A stretch of DNA of 64,000 bases from Rhodobacter sp. Har01 (GCF_020564565.1 NZ_JAJCTD010000004.1:248001-312000); one strand, 5' to 3'. Shown: positions 38,021 through 50,266, counted from the stretch's first letter. A program made the numbers and translations. Notes: a model not told the origin generated them from the letters alone.

Positions 38021-39418
38021 TCAATACAGCGAGTGGATGCCCAGCCGCAACTCGGCCGCCTCTGTCGTCAGCGCCGAGATGTTCGACTCGGTCCGGGACA
38101 GGACGAAGCCCACCTCCGGCGCAAAGCCAAGGACATCATAGTCGGAAAGCACGGCGGTCACGCCAAGCTCCGCCGTCACGTCATGCTCGGTGCCCAGAAG
38201 CTCCAGCGGACGCTCGTAATCCGTCACCTCCAGGCTGCCGAAGGCCGACACCTGCATCCCCAGAACCGGCTTGGCCCGGCGCCAGGACAGGTTCAGCGCT
38301 GTCGAATGCCGCGCCACCGAGGCCGCATCCGACCACACCTTGCCCAGATCCAGGCCCAGTCGCAGCCTGTCGCCCGATCCCAGCGTCCAGGTCCACCCGG
38401 CGCCCAGCGACAGTTCTTCCGACGACCGGATGGACAGGTCCTTGCGGTCGCGGTCGGTCAGGGCAAGCGACAGGTCCCCGACCCCCAGGTCACCGAATCC
38501 GCGCTCTGCCGACAGGCTCAACCTTGTCCAGTCGGCCAGCGGGTCGCCGCCGCGCCAGTCCCGGCCAAAACTCAGCCGCGCCGACATCCGGCCCCAGTCT
38601 CGCCGCCCCGCCCAGCCGACCAGCAGCACGGCCTGCGCGGTCGCATAGTCCTCGGCCCGCGCTGTCGGCACCAGCGCCCTGGCCCGGTCCGACAACTGGT
38701 AGCTTGTCGACTCCACCGATACCCCGGCAAAGACCTGGTTCGCCTCGGTTCCCGCCAGCCGCAGCGTGGCATCGAAGCCCAGGGTCACCCCGGCGCCCGA
38801 CAGCGGCACCGCATCGGGATTGACGAACTCAAGCCCGCCGACCACCAGAACGTTCGTCGTCGGACCGCCGTTCACATTCGACGACGGGAACACGTTGAAC
38901 TGCAGCTTCACCGACAGCGGGTTGCGCGCACGAACATAGTTCAGGTCGCGCAGGGCAACGGCGCGGGCGCCCTTGTCCGGCGCCTCTTGCGCCGCACGGC
39001 GCAGCCAGAATTGCGCCCGCCCGCGCTTGCCATCCGAGGCCAGCGCCTGCGCCATCGCAAGCGAGGCGCCAAAGCGGTCCCGGCTGCCTTCCGGCGCCAG
39101 CCGGAACGCCCGCCGCGCCGCCGAGGCCGCTTCGTCATAAAACCCCAGGTCGCGGGCCGCCCGGGCCAGGACCAGAAGCGCCACCACATCATCGGGATCG
39201 CGGGTCAGCAGCGCCTTGGCGGCCACCCGCGCCGCCGTCGGCTGTCCGGACCGCACCAGGACCACCGCCAGAGTCCGGCCCTCTTCGATCGACAGCCTTT
39301 CCTCGGCGAAAACGGGCTGCGCATCTCCCACCCAAAGGCCGATGCACGCCGCAAAGGCCAAGGCACGGCACGCCCGCCGAATCCCTGACGTCTGTCGGCG
39401 CTCAGGGCCGCGCGTCAT
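38021..39418 (-). CDS. Slam-like outer-membrane lipoprotein translocator (type XI secretion)
   Basis: 465 residues. A signal peptide (about 1-38, ending VFA) precedes TPR-like helices (about 45-150) and then a C-terminal region of alternating beta strands ending in LRLGIHSLY, an outer-membrane barrel with a terminal aromatic. The VKLQFNVFPSSNVNGGP junction between TPR and barrel is characteristic of Slam (DUF560) proteins, which move lipoproteins to the cell surface. The start overlaps the stop of the lipoprotein gene as ATGA, so the two are translated together. Family assignment is by pattern only. Confidence 0.78.
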   Translation of the reverse strand: MTRGPERRQTSGIRRACRALAFAACIGLWVGDAQPVFAEERLSIEEGRTLAVVLVRSGQPTAARVAAKALLTRDPDDVVALLVLARAARDLGFYDEAASAARRAFRLAPEGSRDRFGASLAMAQALASDGKRGRAQFWLRRAAQEAPDKGARAVALRDLNYVRARNPLSVKLQFNVFPSSNVNGGPTTNVLVVGGLEFVNPDAVPLSGAGVTLGFDATLRLAGTEANQVFAGVSVESTSYQLSDRARALVPTARAEDYATAQAVLLVGWAGRRDWGRMSARLSFGRDWRGGDPLADWTRLSLSAERGFGDLGVGDLSLALTDRDRKDLSIRSSEELSLGAGWTWTLGSGDRLRLGLDLGKVWSDAASVARHSTALNLSWRRAKPVLGMQVSAFGSLEVTDYERPLELLGTEHDVTAELGVTAVLSDYDVLGFAPEVGFVLSRTESNISALTTEAAELRLGIHSLY

Positions 39419-40308
39419 CGCGCCGCAATGATGACACCCGTTTCCCGCATGTTGCCCGTGCCGCCGGCGTCGTCCACCGCGCCCTCGAGAACCACAATGC
39501 CGGCAAGCTCGGTCCCGTTCGTCCCGCCGATCACGCCCGACCAGTCGCCCGAGGCGATGATGCTGCCGGTGCTGGTCTCGCGCAAGCTGGCACCGCCGCC
39601 GTCGATGGTGCCATTGCTCCGGTCGACGTTGCCCAGGGCCAGCGAGATGTAGTCGTCCATCACGCCCAGGGGTGCGCCGGCCGAGTCATAGACCTGCCGG
39701 CCCGAGACCGTGCCGAGGATGGCGCCGATGCCATCGAAATCGCCGAAGTCGATGTCGATTTCCGCCGCGCCGGTCACATACTGCGGCGTGTTGATGCCCG
39801 AGGCCGAGTCGAAGATCCGGATCGCTGCGTATTCGCCGGTGAAGGTGTATTCACCCGAGTTCGGCAGACTGACCGATGTCGCAAGCCGCTTGGCCGCGGC
39901 GCCGCCAAGGCCGAAGTCCACAAAGGCCGTCGTGCCGAAAGCACCCGCTTCGACCGCCCCAGTGCCCGAACGGCGGAACACCGCAAAATACCGGTTCGCC
40001 CCGGCAACGTTCTCATAACGGCCGAAGTCGCCCGGCAGCGTCCCGGTCTGCTCATACTCTGCCTGGCCATTCGCCGCGGTCGCACCGTCGAACGGAATGT
40101 TGTTCACCACGATGACGTTTCCGTCCGGGTCATAGACCATGCTGTTCATGACAAGATCGTCATTCAGATCGTCGCCATACACCGACCCGGGCGTGGTATC
40201 GGGCGTCCCGCCGTCCGCCCCCGGATCTTCCTGGTTCACGAAGGGATTGCCGCCGCAACCGGCCAGCATCGACAGCAGAGCCAGGACCGTGAAACCGCGC
40301 TTCGACAT
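39415..40308 (-). CDS. Surface lipoprotein with TbpB-like barrel, likely Slam substrate
   Basis: 297 residues. The lipoprotein signal ends LLSMLAGC (Cys18). After a flexible Asp/Gly/Pro-rich linker the body is strand-rich. The C-terminal 90 residues (GTVSGRQVYDSAGAPLG, SGDWSGVIGGTNGTELAGIV, RETGVIIAAR) resemble the small beta-barrel of TbpB/HpuA-type lipoproteins, the domain Slam recognises. GAGGT lies 7 bases before ATG 40308. Cargo function (metal, haem or other ligand binding) is unknown, and no TonB receptor is adjacent. Confidence 0.75.
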   Translation of the reverse strand: MSKRGFTVLALLSMLAGCGGNPFVNQEDPGADGGTPDTTPGSVYGDDLNDDLVMNSMVYDPDGNVIVVNNIPFDGATAANGQAEYEQTGTLPGDFGRYENVAGANRYFAVFRRSGTGAVEAGAFGTTAFVDFGLGGAAAKRLATSVSLPNSGEYTFTGEYAAIRIFDSASGINTPQYVTGAAEIDIDFGDFDGIGAILGTVSGRQVYDSAGAPLGVMDDYISLALGNVDRSNGTIDGGGASLRETSTGSIIASGDWSGVIGGTNGTELAGIVVLEGAVDDAGGTGNMRETGVIIAAR

Positions 40309-40505
40309 GGGGCTGACCTCAGAAATACCAGAATTCAGGCCGAACCTGCCGGCAAAGGTTCGAAAAGTCAAAGCGGAAGTGACCGGGTCTCCGTGGTGCG
40401 GGGCACCCGTTGCGCCCGGGCATCACGCAGCTTCTCGCGGTTTCCGCGCAGCGCTCTACCAGATATAGTCGCCCGCGACTCATTCCTTCCGCGAAAGGCC
40501 TTGCC

Positions 40506-41411
40506 ATGCCCCTGACCCCCGACCAGCGTGCCGAGATCGAGGCCGCGCGCGCCACCGCCCAGCCGACGCTTCGCGCGGTCTCTCCCGGGATGGAGGCGCA
40601 CCTCTACCGCGCGCATGAGGTGCTGGACCACGGCTTCATCCGCGTCATCGACTACATGGGCGACGACAGCGCCATCGTGCAGGCCGCCCGCGTCAGCTAT
40701 GGCGCCGGCACCAAGCACGTCCAGAACGACGAGGGCCTGATCCGCTACCTGATGCGGCACTGGCACTCGACCCCGTTCGAGATGTGCGAGATCAAGCTGC
40801 ACGTCAAACTGCCGGTCTTCGTCGCCCGCCAGTGGATCCGCCACCGCACCGCCAACGTCAACGAATACTCGGCCCGCTATTCCATCCTCGACCGCGAATT
40901 CTACATCCCCGCCCCCGACCAGCTGGCCGCGCAATCCACCGTCAACAACCAGGGCCGCGGAGACCTTTTGTCCGGCCCCGAAGCCGCCCGCGTGCTGGAA
41001 ACCCTGAAACGCGACGCCGCCCAATGCTACGACGATTACGAGGCGATGCTGAGCCAGGACGGCCAGCAGGGCCTGGCCCGAGAGCTTGCGCGGATGAACC
41101 TGCCGATGAACATCTACACGCAATGGTACTGGAAGGTGGACCTGCACAACCTCTTCCACTTCCTGCGGCTACGGGCGGACCACCACGCCCAATACGAAAT
41201 CCGCGTCTATGCCGAGGCGATTGCGGCCTGCACGAAAGACTGGGTCCCCGCCGCCTACGCCGCCTTCGAAGACTACCGCATGGGCGGAACCACGCTTTCG
41301 GCCAAGGCGATGGCAGTGCTGAAGCGGCGCCTGGCGGGTGAGGCGGTCGGCCAGGAAGACAGCGGCATGTCGAAGGGCGAGTGGCGCGAGTTTGTCGAGG
41401 TCTGGGGCTAA
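40506..41411 (+). CDS. thyX: FAD-dependent thymidylate synthase ThyX
   Basis: 301 residues. The ThyX signature [14 protein letters not shown] is present, together with [20 protein letters not shown] and [12 protein letters not shown]. It methylates dUMP using methylene-THF and FADH2 without needing dihydrofolate reductase. ATG 40506 was selected; an in-frame upstream start at 40410 adds an unrelated 32-residue stretch. Its last bases overlap the 3' end of the convergent 130-residue gene. Confidence 0.95.
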   Translation: MPLTPDQRAEIEAARATAQPTLRAVSPGMEAHLYRAHEVLDHGFIRVIDYMGDDSAIVQAARVSYGAGTKHVQNDEGLIRYLMRHWHSTPFEMCEIKLHVKLPVFVARQWIRHRTANVNEYSARYSILDREFYIPAPDQLAAQSTVNNQGRGDLLSGPEAARVLETLKRDAAQCYDDYEAMLSQDGQQGLARELARMNLPMNIYTQWYWKVDLHNLFHFLRLRADHHAQYEIRVYAEAIAACTKDWVPAAYAAFEDYRMGGTTLSAKAMAVLKRRLAGEAVGQEDSGMSKGEWREFVEVWG

Positions 41412-41796
41412 GGGTCAGCCGGCACGGGGCCCGCGGCGCGGATCATCTCAAGCCAGCGCGAGGCCGTGGCAGCATCGCGGATCCGAAGGGCAACCTCGCC
41501 TTTGGAGTTCACATGGGCATCCGGGAAGGCCACCAATACCTCTTCCGGCGTCAGCCTGCCCCGCCGCAACTCTGGCTTGCGGATGCAGGCCAGAACCCAC
41601 TCGTCGTTGGGAATGCTGGAAAAGCAGTATTCGTCGCCTCGGAGGATGCGCAGGGTGTTGATGAACCCTTTGTGGTGCGCAATCAGCGTAAGACCCCCAA
41701 GCGCCGAGAATCCGTCCACGATGACGTCGAACGCGGCTTTCGCGCTCGACGTCGCGATTTCTTCGCGCAGCTGGGCGATCGTCAGGCCTTCGCCGC

Positions 41797-41800
<4 letters not shown>
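41408..41800 (-). CDS. Protein of unknown function coupled to rpoD
   Basis: 130 residues, cytoplasmic, not recognised. It has an N-terminal helix ([21 protein letters not shown]), a short strand-rich part ([11 protein letters not shown], then [15 protein letters not shown]) and a C-terminal unit with [19 protein letters not shown]. The start overlaps the rpoD stop as ATGA, so it is translated from the rpoD message. Its stop overlaps the end of thyX on the other strand. The coupling suggests a housekeeping-linked role, but none can be assigned. Confidence 0.7.
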
Positions 41801-43794
<1,994 letters not shown>

Positions 43795-43813
43795 GCGTGC
43801 TCCTGGGGTCGGC

Positions 43814-43874
43814 GAATCGGAGAGTGATGTTATCGAATCAATAGCGCGAATCACGGCAGGGTGAAGGGCGAATC
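43814..43874. promoter_or_regulatory. Four GANTC (CcrM) sites in the dnaG-rpoD gap
   Basis: GAATC occurs at 43814, 43835, 43848 and 43870, each in the context (G/T)CGAATC(G/A). In alphaproteobacteria GANTC is the CcrM methylation site and, with GcrA, marks cell-cycle-timed promoters. Four sites within 61 bases of GC-rich DNA is far more than chance would suggest. Confidence 0.5.
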
Positions 43875-43877
43875 GGT

Positions 43878-45833
43878 CTAAGGACGGCTGCGACCGCCCC
43901 GGCTGAAGTCGATCTGGTCATGCAGGCGGCGGGCACGGTCCAGTTCCTCGCGGTCCTGTTCCACGCCGTTCGGCGCAAGGATGGTCTCGCCCTTCTGCTC
44001 CTTCGGCATGCCGCGGGACGCGGCGTTTCGCAGGTCGGTCGCGCGGGACACGCGCCAGGTCTGCGATTCGTCGGCCAGCCCGGCGATGCCCAACTCGGCC
44101 TCCGCCATCTCGATCCGGTGGGCCCGCTTGGCCTCGAGCGCCGCCAGATCGACCGCGATGCAGACGGCGGCGAAGTCCTCATCGTTTCGCGGCAGCATCG
44201 GCGGCGCAATACGGACATGGGGATGCGCCAGCAGCCGGTCAAGGGCGGCGGGGCTGTCGGCCTCGATCCGGGCGCGACAATCGGCGTCCGGCGCGTGGGT
44301 CAGCAGCAGGTTGCGCAGGCGGGTGTGGTCCTCGGTCGACAGGTCCAACCGTTCCAGCGAGGTCTCGAAACGGTGAACCAGGCCCGGAAAGCGGACCAGC
44401 GCGGCCAGGATCACCGCCTCGCGCAGGGTGTCTTCCGGCGCGTGGCCGGCGGCCAGCAGCGAGGCCCGGGTCGAGGCCAGGGGCGGCGCCTTGTCTTCGA
44501 AGAAGTCCTTCCGTTTGCCCTTTCCGGCTTTCGGCTTTCGGGCTGTGAGGGACCAGAAGAAGTCGTTCTTCAGGCGCCGCAAAGTCTCAGTGTAGCGATC
44601 CTTGATCAGTCGGTCCTTGATGCGCGAAGTCAATTCGTTCAGCCGCGATTCCAGGGCCGCCTGTCGTTCTGGGGACGAGAAGTCCTGCCCTTCGGTCTCG
44701 CGTTGCCACAACAGCCGCACCATCGGCTGGGCGCCGTCCAGCACCCGCTGCATGGCCTGCGCCCCTTCGGCCTTGATCAGATCGTCAGGGTCCATGCCGC
44801 CGGGCAGCAGCGCAAAGCGCAGGCCCTTGCCGGCCTCCAGCAGCGGCAGCGCCAGGTCCACCACCCGCAGGCCGGCGCGCAGGCCGGCGCTGTCGCCGTC
44901 CAGCGCGATCACCGGCTCGTCGGCCAGCCGCCACATCAAGCGCAGCTGGTCTTCCGTGACGGCGGTGCCCAAGGGGGCCACGGCGGCGGTGAAGCCGGCT
45001 TCGGACAGGGCGATCACGTCCATGTAGCCTTCGGCCACGACCAGCGGCTTGCCCTTGCCGGCGGCCTCGCGCGCGGGGCCGATGTTGAACAGGGTGCGGC
45101 CCTTGTCGAACAACTCGGTCTCGGGGCCGTTCAGGTATTTGGCCGGCGCATTGGGGTCAAGCGCGCGCCCGCCAAGGCTGATCGCCCGGCCGCGCGTGTC
45201 GCGGATGGGAAAGATGATGCGGCCGCGGAAGCGGTCGAAAAGGCTGCCGTCGTCGCCCTTGGCGATCAACCCGCTGGCCACCATCAGGTCGGGCGCGATG
45301 CCCTTTGCGGCCAAGGCGTCCTTCAGGGCATGGCGGCTGGCTGGGGCCCAGCCGATATCCCAGCGGTCCCAGGCCGGCTCGGCCAGGCGGCGCTTTTCGG
45401 TCAGGTATTTCCGCGCCTCGGCGCCGACGGCCGTCTTCAGTTGCAGGCGGAACCATTTGACCGCCTCGTCCATGACCTTGGCCAGTTCGCTGCGGCGGTC
45501 GGCCTGTTCGGCCGCGCGCGGATCGCGTTCGGGCATCGGCAACCCGGCCTCGGCGGCCAGAACGGCGACGGCCTCGATGAACGAGAGGTTCTCGGTCTCC
45601 TTGACGAAGGTCAGCGCGTCGCCCTTCGCATGGCAACCGAAGCAGTAGTAGAACCCCTTGCGGTCATCGACGTGGAAGCTGGCCGACTTTTCCTGGTGGA
45701 ACGGGCAAGGCGCCCACCAGTCGCCCTTGGCCATGTTCGACTTGCGCATGTCCCAGGTCACCTTGCGGCCGACAACGGCCGACAGGGAGACGCGGGTGCG
45801 CAGCTCGTCAAGGAATCCGGGGGGCAGGGACAT
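43878..45833 (-). CDS. dnaG: DNA primase
   Basis: 651 residues. The N-terminal CHC2 zinc ribbon spans [15 protein letters not shown] to [12 protein letters not shown]. The middle contains the TOPRIM active site ([12 protein letters not shown] and [12 protein letters not shown]). The C-terminal part is the DnaB-interacting region, less conserved. It lays RNA primers at the replication fork. The dnaG-rpoD order recalls the macromolecular-synthesis operon of other bacteria, here without rpsU. Confidence 0.95.
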   Translation of the reverse strand: MSLPPGFLDELRTRVSLSAVVGRKVTWDMRKSNMAKGDWWAPCPFHQEKSASFHVDDRKGFYYCFGCHAKGDALTFVKETENLSFIEAVAVLAAEAGLPMPERDPRAAEQADRRSELAKVMDEAVKWFRLQLKTAVGAEARKYLTEKRRLAEPAWDRWDIGWAPASRHALKDALAAKGIAPDLMVASGLIAKGDDGSLFDRFRGRIIFPIRDTRGRAISLGGRALDPNAPAKYLNGPETELFDKGRTLFNIGPAREAAGKGKPLVVAEGYMDVIALSEAGFTAAVAPLGTAVTEDQLRLMWRLADEPVIALDGDSAGLRAGLRVVDLALPLLEAGKGLRFALLPGGMDPDDLIKAEGAQAMQRVLDGAQPMVRLLWQRETEGQDFSSPERQAALESRLNELTSRIKDRLIKDRYTETLRRLKNDFFWSLTARKPKAGKGKRKDFFEDKAPPLASTRASLLAAGHAPEDTLREAVILAALVRFPGLVHRFETSLERLDLSTEDHTRLRNLLLTHAPDADCRARIEADSPAALDRLLAHPHVRIAPPMLPRNDEDFAAVCIAVDLAALEAKRAHRIEMAEAELGIAGLADESQTWRVSRATDLRNAASRGMPKEQKGETILAPNGVEQDREELDRARRLHDQIDFSRGGRSRP

Positions 45834-45896
45834 GGTCCAGATATGGGCCTGCCGGGCGCCCGAGTCGAGTCGCCGGTCGTGCCGGAGCGGACCGCC

Positions 45897-46982
45897 TCAG
45901 CTGAACCAGAGGCTGAAGGTGTCGGGACCGAGGGTCCTGGTCTCGCCCAGCCGCAGACGAGGGGCGTCCTGCAACAGGCTCAGGCCAAGCGGGCCAAGCG
46001 CGGGGGTGCCGTCGGCGCCGATCAGGCAACCGGCCTGATACAGCGCCAGCGCGTCAACCAGTCCGGCCCGGGTCAGCGCCGCCGCAAGCGTGCCGCCGCC
46101 TTCGCACAGGACGCGGGTCAGGCCTTCCTTTGCCAGGCGCCGAAAGGCGGCGGCAAGGTCGAGGTGGTCGCCCACGGCGGGGCATTCGATCAGGCGCGCG
46201 CCCGTTGCGGACCAGGCGGCGCGGGCCTCGGGCGCGGCCGCGGGGCCGTGCAACAGCCAGACCGGCAACAGGCGGGCGGTCTGGCCCAGCCGGCTGTCGG
46301 GCCGGTGCGACAGTCGGCTGTCCAGCACGACGCGCAGCGGCTGGCGCGCGGTGCCGAAGGCGCGGATGGTCAGGTCGGGGTCGTCGGCGCGGGCGGTGCC
46401 CGATCCGACCAGCACCGCATCATGGCTCAGCCGCAAGAGGTGCCCATGCGCCCGCGCCTGCGCCCCGGTGATCCAGCGGCTTTCGCCGGTGGCGGTGGCG
46501 ATGCGGCCATCCAGCGTGGTGGCCAGCTTGAGCGTCACGAAGGGCAGGCCCCGGGTGACGCGCTTGACGAACCCGGCGGCGACGCGGGCGGCCGGATCGG
46601 ACAGCACGCCTTCGGTCACCGCGATGCCGGCCTTGCGCAGCAGCGCGTGGCCCTGGCCTGCGGTACGCGGGTCGGGGTCGGTCAAGGCGGTCACCACGCG
46701 GGCCAGCCGGGCCGCCACCAGCGCCTCGGCGCAGGGCGGGGTCTGGCCGTGATGGGCGCAGGGCTCCAGCGTGACATAGGCGGTGGCGCCGGCCGCCGCC
46801 GCGCCCGCCTGTGCCAGGGCCACCCGCTCGGCATGGGGCCGGCCGCCCGGCGCCGTGGTGCCGCGCCCCAGCACCACGCCATCCTTGACGATCACGCAGC
46901 CGACCGAGGGGTTCGGCCAGGTCGCACCCAGGCCCCGCGCCGCAAGGCGCAGGGCGTGGGCCATGTGATCGGTGTCGCTCAC
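45897..46982 (-). CDS. ribD: Bifunctional diaminohydroxyphosphoribosylaminopyrimidine deaminase / 5-amino-6-(5-phosphoribosylamino)uracil reductase
   Basis: 361 residues. The deaminase half has the zinc ligands in RPHAERVAL and [17 protein letters not shown]. The reductase half (about 145-361) has [15 protein letters not shown] and a C-terminal Gly-rich [13 protein letters not shown]. It carries out the second and third steps of riboflavin synthesis. The start overlaps the nrdR stop by 4 bases, a common nrdR-ribD arrangement. Confidence 0.94.
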   Translation of the reverse strand: MSDTDHMAHALRLAARGLGATWPNPSVGCVIVKDGVVLGRGTTAPGGRPHAERVALAQAGAAAAGATAYVTLEPCAHHGQTPPCAEALVAARLARVVTALTDPDPRTAGQGHALLRKAGIAVTEGVLSDPAARVAAGFVKRVTRGLPFVTLKLATTLDGRIATATGESRWITGAQARAHGHLLRLSHDAVLVGSGTARADDPDLTIRAFGTARQPLRVVLDSRLSHRPDSRLGQTARLLPVWLLHGPAAAPEARAAWSATGARLIECPAVGDHLDLAAAFRRLAKEGLTRVLCEGGGTLAAALTRAGLVDALALYQAGCLIGADGTPALGPLGLSLLQDAPRLRLGETRTLGPDTFSLWFS

Positions 46983-47446
46983 TCTTCCTGCTTGTCGTTC
47001 GGCCGCAGCTCGCTGACGAAGCGGTCAAAGTCGCCCGCCGCCTGGAAGTTCTTGTAAACGCTGGCAAAGCGGACATAGGCCACGGTGTCGATCCGGGCCA
47101 GGCTTTCCATCACGATCTCGCCGATCAGCTTCGAGGGGATGTCGGTCTCGCCCAGGGATTCCAGCCGCCGCACGATGCCGCTGATCATCTGGTCGATGCG
47201 TTCGGGGTCGATCGGCCGCTTCTGCATGGCGATGCGGATGGACCGTTCCAGCTTGTCGCGGTCGAAATCCTCGCGCTTGCCGCTGGATTTGATCACCACC
47301 AGATCGCGCAGTTGCACGCGCTCATAGGTGGTGAAACGCCCGCCACAGGCGGGGCAAAAGCGCCGGCGGCGGATCGATACGTGATCCTCGGCCGGGCGCG
47401 AATCCTTCACCTGGGTGTCGATATTGCCGCAGAATGGGCAGCGCAT
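46979..47446 (-). CDS. nrdR: Transcriptional regulator NrdR
   Basis: 155 residues. It has an N-terminal zinc ribbon (MRCPFCGN and [16 protein letters not shown]) and an ATP-cone domain ([20 protein letters not shown]). NrdR represses ribonucleotide reductase genes in response to dATP/ATP. ATG 47446 follows AAGGAGGGAG; the upstream in-frame ATG at 47536 is unconserved. It is joined to ribD by ATGA. Confidence 0.95.
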   Translation of the reverse strand: MRCPFCGNIDTQVKDSRPAEDHVSIRRRRFCPACGGRFTTYERVQLRDLVVIKSSGKREDFDRDKLERSIRIAMQKRPIDPERIDQMISGIVRRLESLGETDIPSKLIGEIVMESLARIDTVAYVRFASVYKNFQAAGDFDRFVSELRPNDKQEE

Positions 47447-47669
47447 CGGCTCCCTCCTTGCTTGTTCTTGTTGTCCTGCCTCAAGACCGGGTGTTTCCCC
47501 CGGTTCTTGCCACAGACTATAGGGGCAGCCCCGCAATCTGGGCCAGCGCGAAAATTCCGGCCCGGAATCTGGGGCCGCGGGTGTGGCGCGGCGGACTCAC
47601 GCAAGCGTGTGCGGGGAAACCCTGCATCGCAGGTTACGCTTTTGTCTCAACCGCAGGGGGAGACTGCCG

Positions 47670-48557
47670 ATGACCCGGATGACCGCCAAGGATTTCCCGC
47701 CCGAACTGCTGGAACTGTACGATTTCTATGCCCATGGCCGCATCACCAAGCGCGAATTCCTGGACCGCGCCGGAAAGTTCGCGGTGGGCGGGCTGACGGC
47801 GGTGGCGCTCTTGAACGTGCTCAGCCCGAACTACGCGCTGGCCCAACAGGTGGCCGCCGACGACGCGGGCATTCAGGCCGAGCGGATCAGCTACCCCTCT
47901 CCGCAGGGCCATGGGCAGGTGAACGGCCTGCTGGTCCGCCCGGCCGGGGCCACGGGCAAGCTGCCCGCCGTCGTGGTGGTGCACGAAAACCGCGGGCTCA
48001 ACCCCTATATCGAGGATGTCGCCCGGCGGCTGGGCAAGGCCGGCTTCCTGACGCTGGCGCCCGATGGGCTGACCTCGGTCGGCGGCTACCCCGGCGATGA
48101 TGAAAAGGGCCGCGAGTTGCAGGCCACGGTCGACCCGGTCAAGCTGATGAACGATTTCTTCGCCGCCGTCGATTTCCTGACGACCCACCCGGACAGCACC
48201 GGCCGCGTCGGCATCACCGGCTTCTGCTACGGCGGCGGCGTGGCCAATGCCGCGGCGGTGGCCTTCCCGGGCCTGGGCGGGGCGGTGGCCTTCTACGGCC
48301 GCCAGCCGGCGGCCGAGGATGTGGCCAAGATCAAGTGCCCGCTGCTTCTGCATTACGCGGAACTCGACAGCCGCATCAACGAGGGCTGGCCGGCCTTCGA
48401 GGCCGCGCTCAAGGCCGCCGGCACCCGGTATGAGGCCCATATCTACCCCGGCGTGAACCACGGCTTCCACAACGACACCACACCCCGCTATGACGCGGCG
48501 GCGGCCGATCTGGCCTGGAGCCGGACGTTGGAGTTCTTTGCGGCCAACCTGGCCTGA
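47670..48557 (+). CDS. Dienelactone hydrolase family protein, probably exported
   Basis: 295 residues. Catalytic positions: Glu106 (VVVHENRGL), Cys186 (TGFCYGGG) and a His in GVNHGFHND, as in carboxymethylenebutenolidase-type enzymes. The N-terminal region ([20 protein letters not shown], then [17 protein letters not shown]) is a Tat-like signal with Lys-Arg in place of Arg-Arg, suggesting a periplasmic or membrane-anchored form. It hydrolyses dienelactones or similar esters; the natural substrate is unknown. GGGGGAG precedes ATG 47670. Confidence 0.87.
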   Translation: MTRMTAKDFPPELLELYDFYAHGRITKREFLDRAGKFAVGGLTAVALLNVLSPNYALAQQVAADDAGIQAERISYPSPQGHGQVNGLLVRPAGATGKLPAVVVVHENRGLNPYIEDVARRLGKAGFLTLAPDGLTSVGGYPGDDEKGRELQATVDPVKLMNDFFAAVDFLTTHPDSTGRVGITGFCYGGGVANAAAVAFPGLGGAVAFYGRQPAAEDVAKIKCPLLLHYAELDSRINEGWPAFEAALKAAGTRYEAHIYPGVNHGFHNDTTPRYDAAAADLAWSRTLEFFAANLA

Positions 48558-48558
48558 T

Positions 48559-49050
48559 TCAAGGGCAGGGCGCCGCCTGCCAGGCCTGACTGTCGAAGTT
48601 CCAGCACTGCCCGACCGCCACCTTGGCGTCGTAAAGCGCGTCCAGGAACGGCGGGTCGGGCGGGTCCGAACAGGCCAACTCGGCCAGCGTCTCGTCGGCC
48701 CGGGTGACGATGACACCGCCCGCCCAGTCCGGGTCGGGGGCGTTTTCCTCCATCGGCTTGTCGACCGACGACCAGACCTCGTAGACCACGTCGTCGTTCT
48801 GGAAGCGCACGCTCTGCCAGATCGTCCGGCCGATGCCGGGCCAAGGCTGGAACGCCAGCGTGGCAAGGCTTTCCCGAATGGTCAGGTCCGGCGTGCCAGG
48901 GCGGCCAAAGACATACTGCGCCGCGCTGCCATCATGGCAGACCTCCAGCACCTTGCCCTTGATCGGGCAGGAAAAGACCACCTCGCCCGGGCAGTCGGCC
49001 AAGGCGGCAGAGGGGGCCAGCAGGGCAAGCGACATCAGGGCGGCGCGCAT
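48559..49050 (-). CDS. Secreted cysteine-containing protein of unknown function
   Basis: 163 residues. A signal peptide (about 1-19, ending ALA) precedes a body with six cysteines (CPGEVVFSCPIKGKVLEVC and three near the C-terminus), suggesting disulfides in the periplasm. AAAGGAGA lies 7 bases before the ATG. It ends one base before the convergent dienelactone hydrolase stop. It precedes nothing it obviously cooperates with. No family is recognised. Confidence 0.75.
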   Translation of the reverse strand: MRAALMSLALLAPSAALADCPGEVVFSCPIKGKVLEVCHDGSAAQYVFGRPGTPDLTIRESLATLAFQPWPGIGRTIWQSVRFQNDDVVYEVWSSVDKPMEENAPDPDWAGGVIVTRADETLAELACSDPPDPPFLDALYDAKVAVGQCWNFDSQAWQAAPCP

Positions 49051-49117
49051 GGCAGGTCTCCTTTGCGGCCAGTGTGCCGGGGCGTCCCTGGCGGCGCAAG
49101 GTCGGGAAACGCGCCGG

Positions 49118-49681
49118 TCAGCGCCGCTGTCCAGTGATCATCGGGGTGACCAGATCCTCGCGCTTCCAGAACCGGTAGAACAGGATCGCGGCCAGGTGCA
49201 GCACCACCAGCGCCAGCAGCGCGACGCCCAGCTTGTGGTGCATGCCCAGCGCCCAGCGGTTCCATTCGGTCGAGACGCTTTCGGCCAGCGGGCCGACATT
49301 GATGTAGTCCTCGGGGTCCAGGATCAGCCCGGTGCCGATCTGCGCGATGAGCAGCCCCAGCATCGCCAGGATCGACCAGCCGCCCAGCGGGTTGTGGCCG
49401 CGGGCATGGCTGGCCTTGCGCGCGGGCAGGCTGCGGACATAGGCCAGCACCACGCCCGGGCCGCGCAGAAAGCTGGCGAAGCGGGCGGTGCGCGGGCCGA
49501 CAAAACCCCAGACCAGGCGGAATCCGATCAGCACCGCCACCGCGTAGCCCGACCAGAAGTGCAGCGTCATGTCCAAGGGGCCGAACTGGCCCAGCAGCCA
49601 GGAGGCCACCACCGCCGCCGCCAGCGCCCAGTGAAAGATGCGCAGCGCGGGGTCCCAAATCTGTTCGTTTCGCTTGGTCAT
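49118..49681 (-). CDS. Cytochrome b561/b6-type membrane protein
   Basis: 187 residues with about four membrane helices. Haem-binding histidines are likely His17 (RIFHWALA), His41 (LHFWSGYAV), His146-147 (GMHHKLGV) and His161 (LVVLHLAAI). It is an inner-membrane diheme electron carrier. It lies 53 bases downstream of the cytochrome c' gene on the same strand, and a cytochrome b561/cytochrome c' pair is a recurrent arrangement in proteobacteria. Confidence 0.88.
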   Translation of the reverse strand: MTKRNEQIWDPALRIFHWALAAAVVASWLLGQFGPLDMTLHFWSGYAVAVLIGFRLVWGFVGPRTARFASFLRGPGVVLAYVRSLPARKASHARGHNPLGGWSILAMLGLLIAQIGTGLILDPEDYINVGPLAESVSTEWNRWALGMHHKLGVALLALVVLHLAAILFYRFWKREDLVTPMITGQRR

Positions 49682-49734
49682 GGTGAGCCTCTATTGGAAA
49701 GGGAAAGGCCGGGGGCGCCCGGCCGTTGCGCTGC

Positions 49735-50184
49735 CTATTCCGGCACGCGATAGGCGTCGTGGCAGGCCTTGCAGGTGCCGCCCAGCTTGCCGAAAGCCTC
49801 GCCAAAGGCGGCCGCATCGCCGGCATTGGCCGCCGCAATGACCACGGCTGCGGCTTCGTGCATCGCCTTGCCCTTGGTACCGACGTCTTCCATGTTGTCC
49901 CACAGCTTTGCCATCGCACGGCTCTTGCCGGGGAATTCGGCATCCGAGGTGCCCGGCGCGAACAGCGGCCGCACGTCGACGGCCAGCGCCGCCTCAAGCT
50001 TCGCCGCTTCGGCCTTGGCGGCTTCGGCGTCGAAGCTCTCGGCCAGCTTGCCCATCGGCTTCATCACCGCGCCCAGCGACTTGTAGTAGTCCTGGCGGGC
50101 GGTCACCGTTTCCATCGGGTCGGCGGCCAGCGCGATGCTGCCCACCAGGGCCGCGGCTGCGGCGGCGTATAGAACCTTGCGCAT
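49735..50184 (-). CDS. cycP: Cytochrome c'
   Basis: 149 residues. A signal peptide (1-20) is followed by a four-helix bundle with the haem motif CKACH at 138-142, near the C-terminus as in cytochrome c'. The protein is periplasmic, binds NO and CO and protects against nitrosative stress. AAGGAGAT precedes ATG 50184; an in-frame upstream ATG at 50244 is rejected since it would bury the signal peptide. It is co-directional with the b561 gene. Confidence 0.9.
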   Translation of the reverse strand: MRKVLYAAAAAALVGSIALAADPMETVTARQDYYKSLGAVMKPMGKLAESFDAEAAKAEAAKLEAALAVDVRPLFAPGTSDAEFPGKSRAMAKLWDNMEDVGTKGKAMHEAAAVVIAAANAGDAAAFGEAFGKLGGTCKACHDAYRVPE

Positions 50185-50250
50185 GCGTATCTCCTTCGCT
50201 GCAAGTTGGGGTTGCTCGGGGCTTATACGCAGGTGCAGCATCATTCCGTC

Positions 50251-50266
50251 GTAAGAAAACCGTTAC
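50251..50266. promoter_or_regulatory. GTAAG-N6-GTTAC dyad between divergent cycP and DUF2177 genes
   Basis: An imperfect dyad (one mismatch) in an AT-rich patch of the shared promoter region. The arrangement is like operators of HxlR-type regulators, but no such gene is nearby and the match is imperfect. Confidence 0.25.

Noticed and set aside
43920..47057. Plus-strand open frame of 1045 codons over dnaG, ribD and nrdR
   Set aside because: Spans three unmistakable minus-strand genes and their intergenic regions; no recognisable domain.
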